Below are positions 5,353-5,703 of a DNA stretch of 5,703 bases, piece after piece. Both the position numbers and the translations under genes were made by a program. The notes below the pieces were generated by a model. That model was given only the letters and a program-made list of their open reading frames with translations, searched no databases and was not told the origin of the DNA. This DNA comes from Oscillospiraceae bacterium. GTDB taxonomy: Bacteria > Bacillota > Clostridia > Oscillospirales > Ruminococcaceae. The DNA lies in NCBI GenBank assembly GCA_015067375.1, contig SVMQ01000156.1, positions 1 through 5,703 on the forward strand, read 5' to 3'. Within the stretch, counting starts at the first letter, position 1; each line of letters starts with the position of its first letter.

Positions 5353-5381
5353 TTGCAATTTTGAAAAAAGTATGATATAAT
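5353..5381 (+). promoter_or_regulatory. Sigma-A promoter of rpmE with extended -10
   Basis: TTGCAA (5353-5358), a 17-base spacer and TATAAT (5376-5381) preceded by TGA. The 12 bases GTATGATATAAT at 5370-5381 are identical to those at the pgcA promoter (3555-3566). The predicted start near 5388 leaves a leader of about 42 bases. Confidence 0.82.
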
Positions 5382-5394
5382 TACAACTTGTAAT
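5380..5394. promoter_or_regulatory. 15-bp palindrome at the rpmE -10/start region, possible operator
   Basis: ATTACAACTTGTAAT is a perfect 7-1-7 inverted repeat. It overlaps the last two bases of the -10 box and spans the predicted transcription start, an effective position for a repressor. The 7-1-7 layout is shared with Fur-family boxes (Fur, PerR, Zur), but the bases do not match those consensus sequences as I know them. It could alternatively be the start of the leader RNA. Confidence 0.4.
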
Positions 5395-5429
5395 GACTAA
5401 ATATAATAAAACGGATAGAGGTGACATAC

Positions 5430-5633
5430 ATGAAGGAAGGAATCCATCCCGCATACGAAGCTGCTGTTATCAGATGTGCTTGCGGTAACGAGATCGAGAC
5501 ACGCTCCACAAAGGGTGATATCAGAGTAGAGATCTGCTCCAAGTGCCACCCCTTCTTCACTGGTAAGCAGAAGCTGGTTGATACCGGCGGACGTGTTGAC
5601 AGATTCAAGAAGCGTTACAACATGGGCAAGTAA
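5430..5633 (+). CDS. rpmE: 50S ribosomal protein bL31, zinc-binding form
   Basis: 67 residues, typical bL31 length. The protein forms a bridge between the large and small ribosomal subunits. It begins MKEGIHPAY, has four cysteines at 16, 18, 37 and 40 (CAC and CSKC) as in the zinc-containing C+ form, continues HPFFTGKQK (40-48), and ends with [13 protein letters not shown] (51-63). The frame is open from GTG 5421, but GAGGTG at 5418-5423 overlaps that codon and lies 6 bases before ATG 5430, which gives the normal family N-terminus, so 5430 is used. The gene has its own promoter and a strong terminator and looks monocistronic. In many bacteria zinc-free bL31 paralogues are under Zur control, but this is the zinc-bearing form. 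The short leader shows no clear L31-type autoregulatory RNA beyond a palindrome at its start. Confidence 0.96.
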   Translation: MKEGIHPAYEAAVIRCACGNEIETRSTKGDIRVEICSKCHPFFTGKQKLVDTGGRVDRFKKRYNMGK

Positions 5634-5654
5634 TTTATTAATTGCAGTATAACC

Positions 5655-5690
5655 AAAACTCACGCAGATAATTGTTTTGCGTGAGTTTTT
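5655..5690 (+). terminator. Rho-independent terminator after rpmE
   Basis: Perfect 12-base arms AAAACTCACGCA (5655-5666) and TGCGTGAGTTTT (5678-5689) enclose an 11-base loop and run into a T-tract (5686-5690), with another T-run at 5694-5698. The A-run on the 5' arm would give a U-run on the opposite strand, so it may work in both directions. It begins 21 bases after the rpmE stop codon. Confidence 0.93.
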
Positions 5691-5703
5691 GCGTTTTTGG
5701 ATT

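Noticed and set aside
5388..5429. bL31 leader RNA (autoregulatory L31-type element)
   Set aside because: The leader is about 42 bases and shows no stem beyond the palindrome at its very start; not enough to support a known leader class.

Overview
The window looks like a chromosomal segment of a low-to-mid-GC Gram-positive anaerobe, most likely Ruminococcus or a close Oscillospiraceae/Clostridia relative. The basis is strong AGGAGG-type ribosome binding sites, sigma-A promoters at or near TTGACA-17-TATAAT, and a gene set typical of Firmicutes: a DUF2975/YozG-type cassette, a PgcA-type phosphoglucomutase and a zinc-type bL31. The genus is an inference from style and protein flavour, not from a search.

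Layout. On the minus strand at the left, a consensus promoter (1207-1179) drives cysK (cysteine synthase, 1125-193). It is followed after one base by the start of a DUF1653 gene that runs off the left edge. A divergent consensus promoter (1307-1335) drives a plus-strand four-gene operon: two tandem DUF2975-like four-helix membrane proteins (1395-1919 and 1937-2452), a 75-residue YozG-type Xre/Cro regulator (2463-2690) and an overlapping CPBP (Abi/CAAX-type) intramembrane protease homologue (about 2674-3459). Then come two single-gene housekeeping units with near-identical extended -10 promoters: a 571-residue phosphohexomutase of the PgcA type (3617-5332) and rpmE for ribosomal protein bL31 (5430-5633). 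The window closes with a strong rho-independent terminator (5655-5690).

How the genes relate. cysK and the DUF1653 gene form a translationally coupled pair. The DUF2975-DUF2975-HTH-CPBP operon is the least understood part and the best candidate for something undescribed. It encodes three membrane proteins and one small repressor-like protein behind a perfect promoter flanked by operator-like repeats, so it looks like a self-regulated envelope or immunity module. No substrate or signal can be read from the sequence. The two DUF2975 genes share almost identical DNA at both ends, including the ribosome binding site, but have diverged middles. pgcA and rpmE are ordinary core genes; the oddities there are a 15-bp perfect palindrome over the rpmE -10/start region and an AT-rich inverted repeat over the pgcA stop codon.

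No rRNA, tRNA, CRISPR array, insertion sequence, integrase or attachment site was seen. The two largest non-coding gaps (1126-1394 and 3460-3616) hold promoters and short repeats only.
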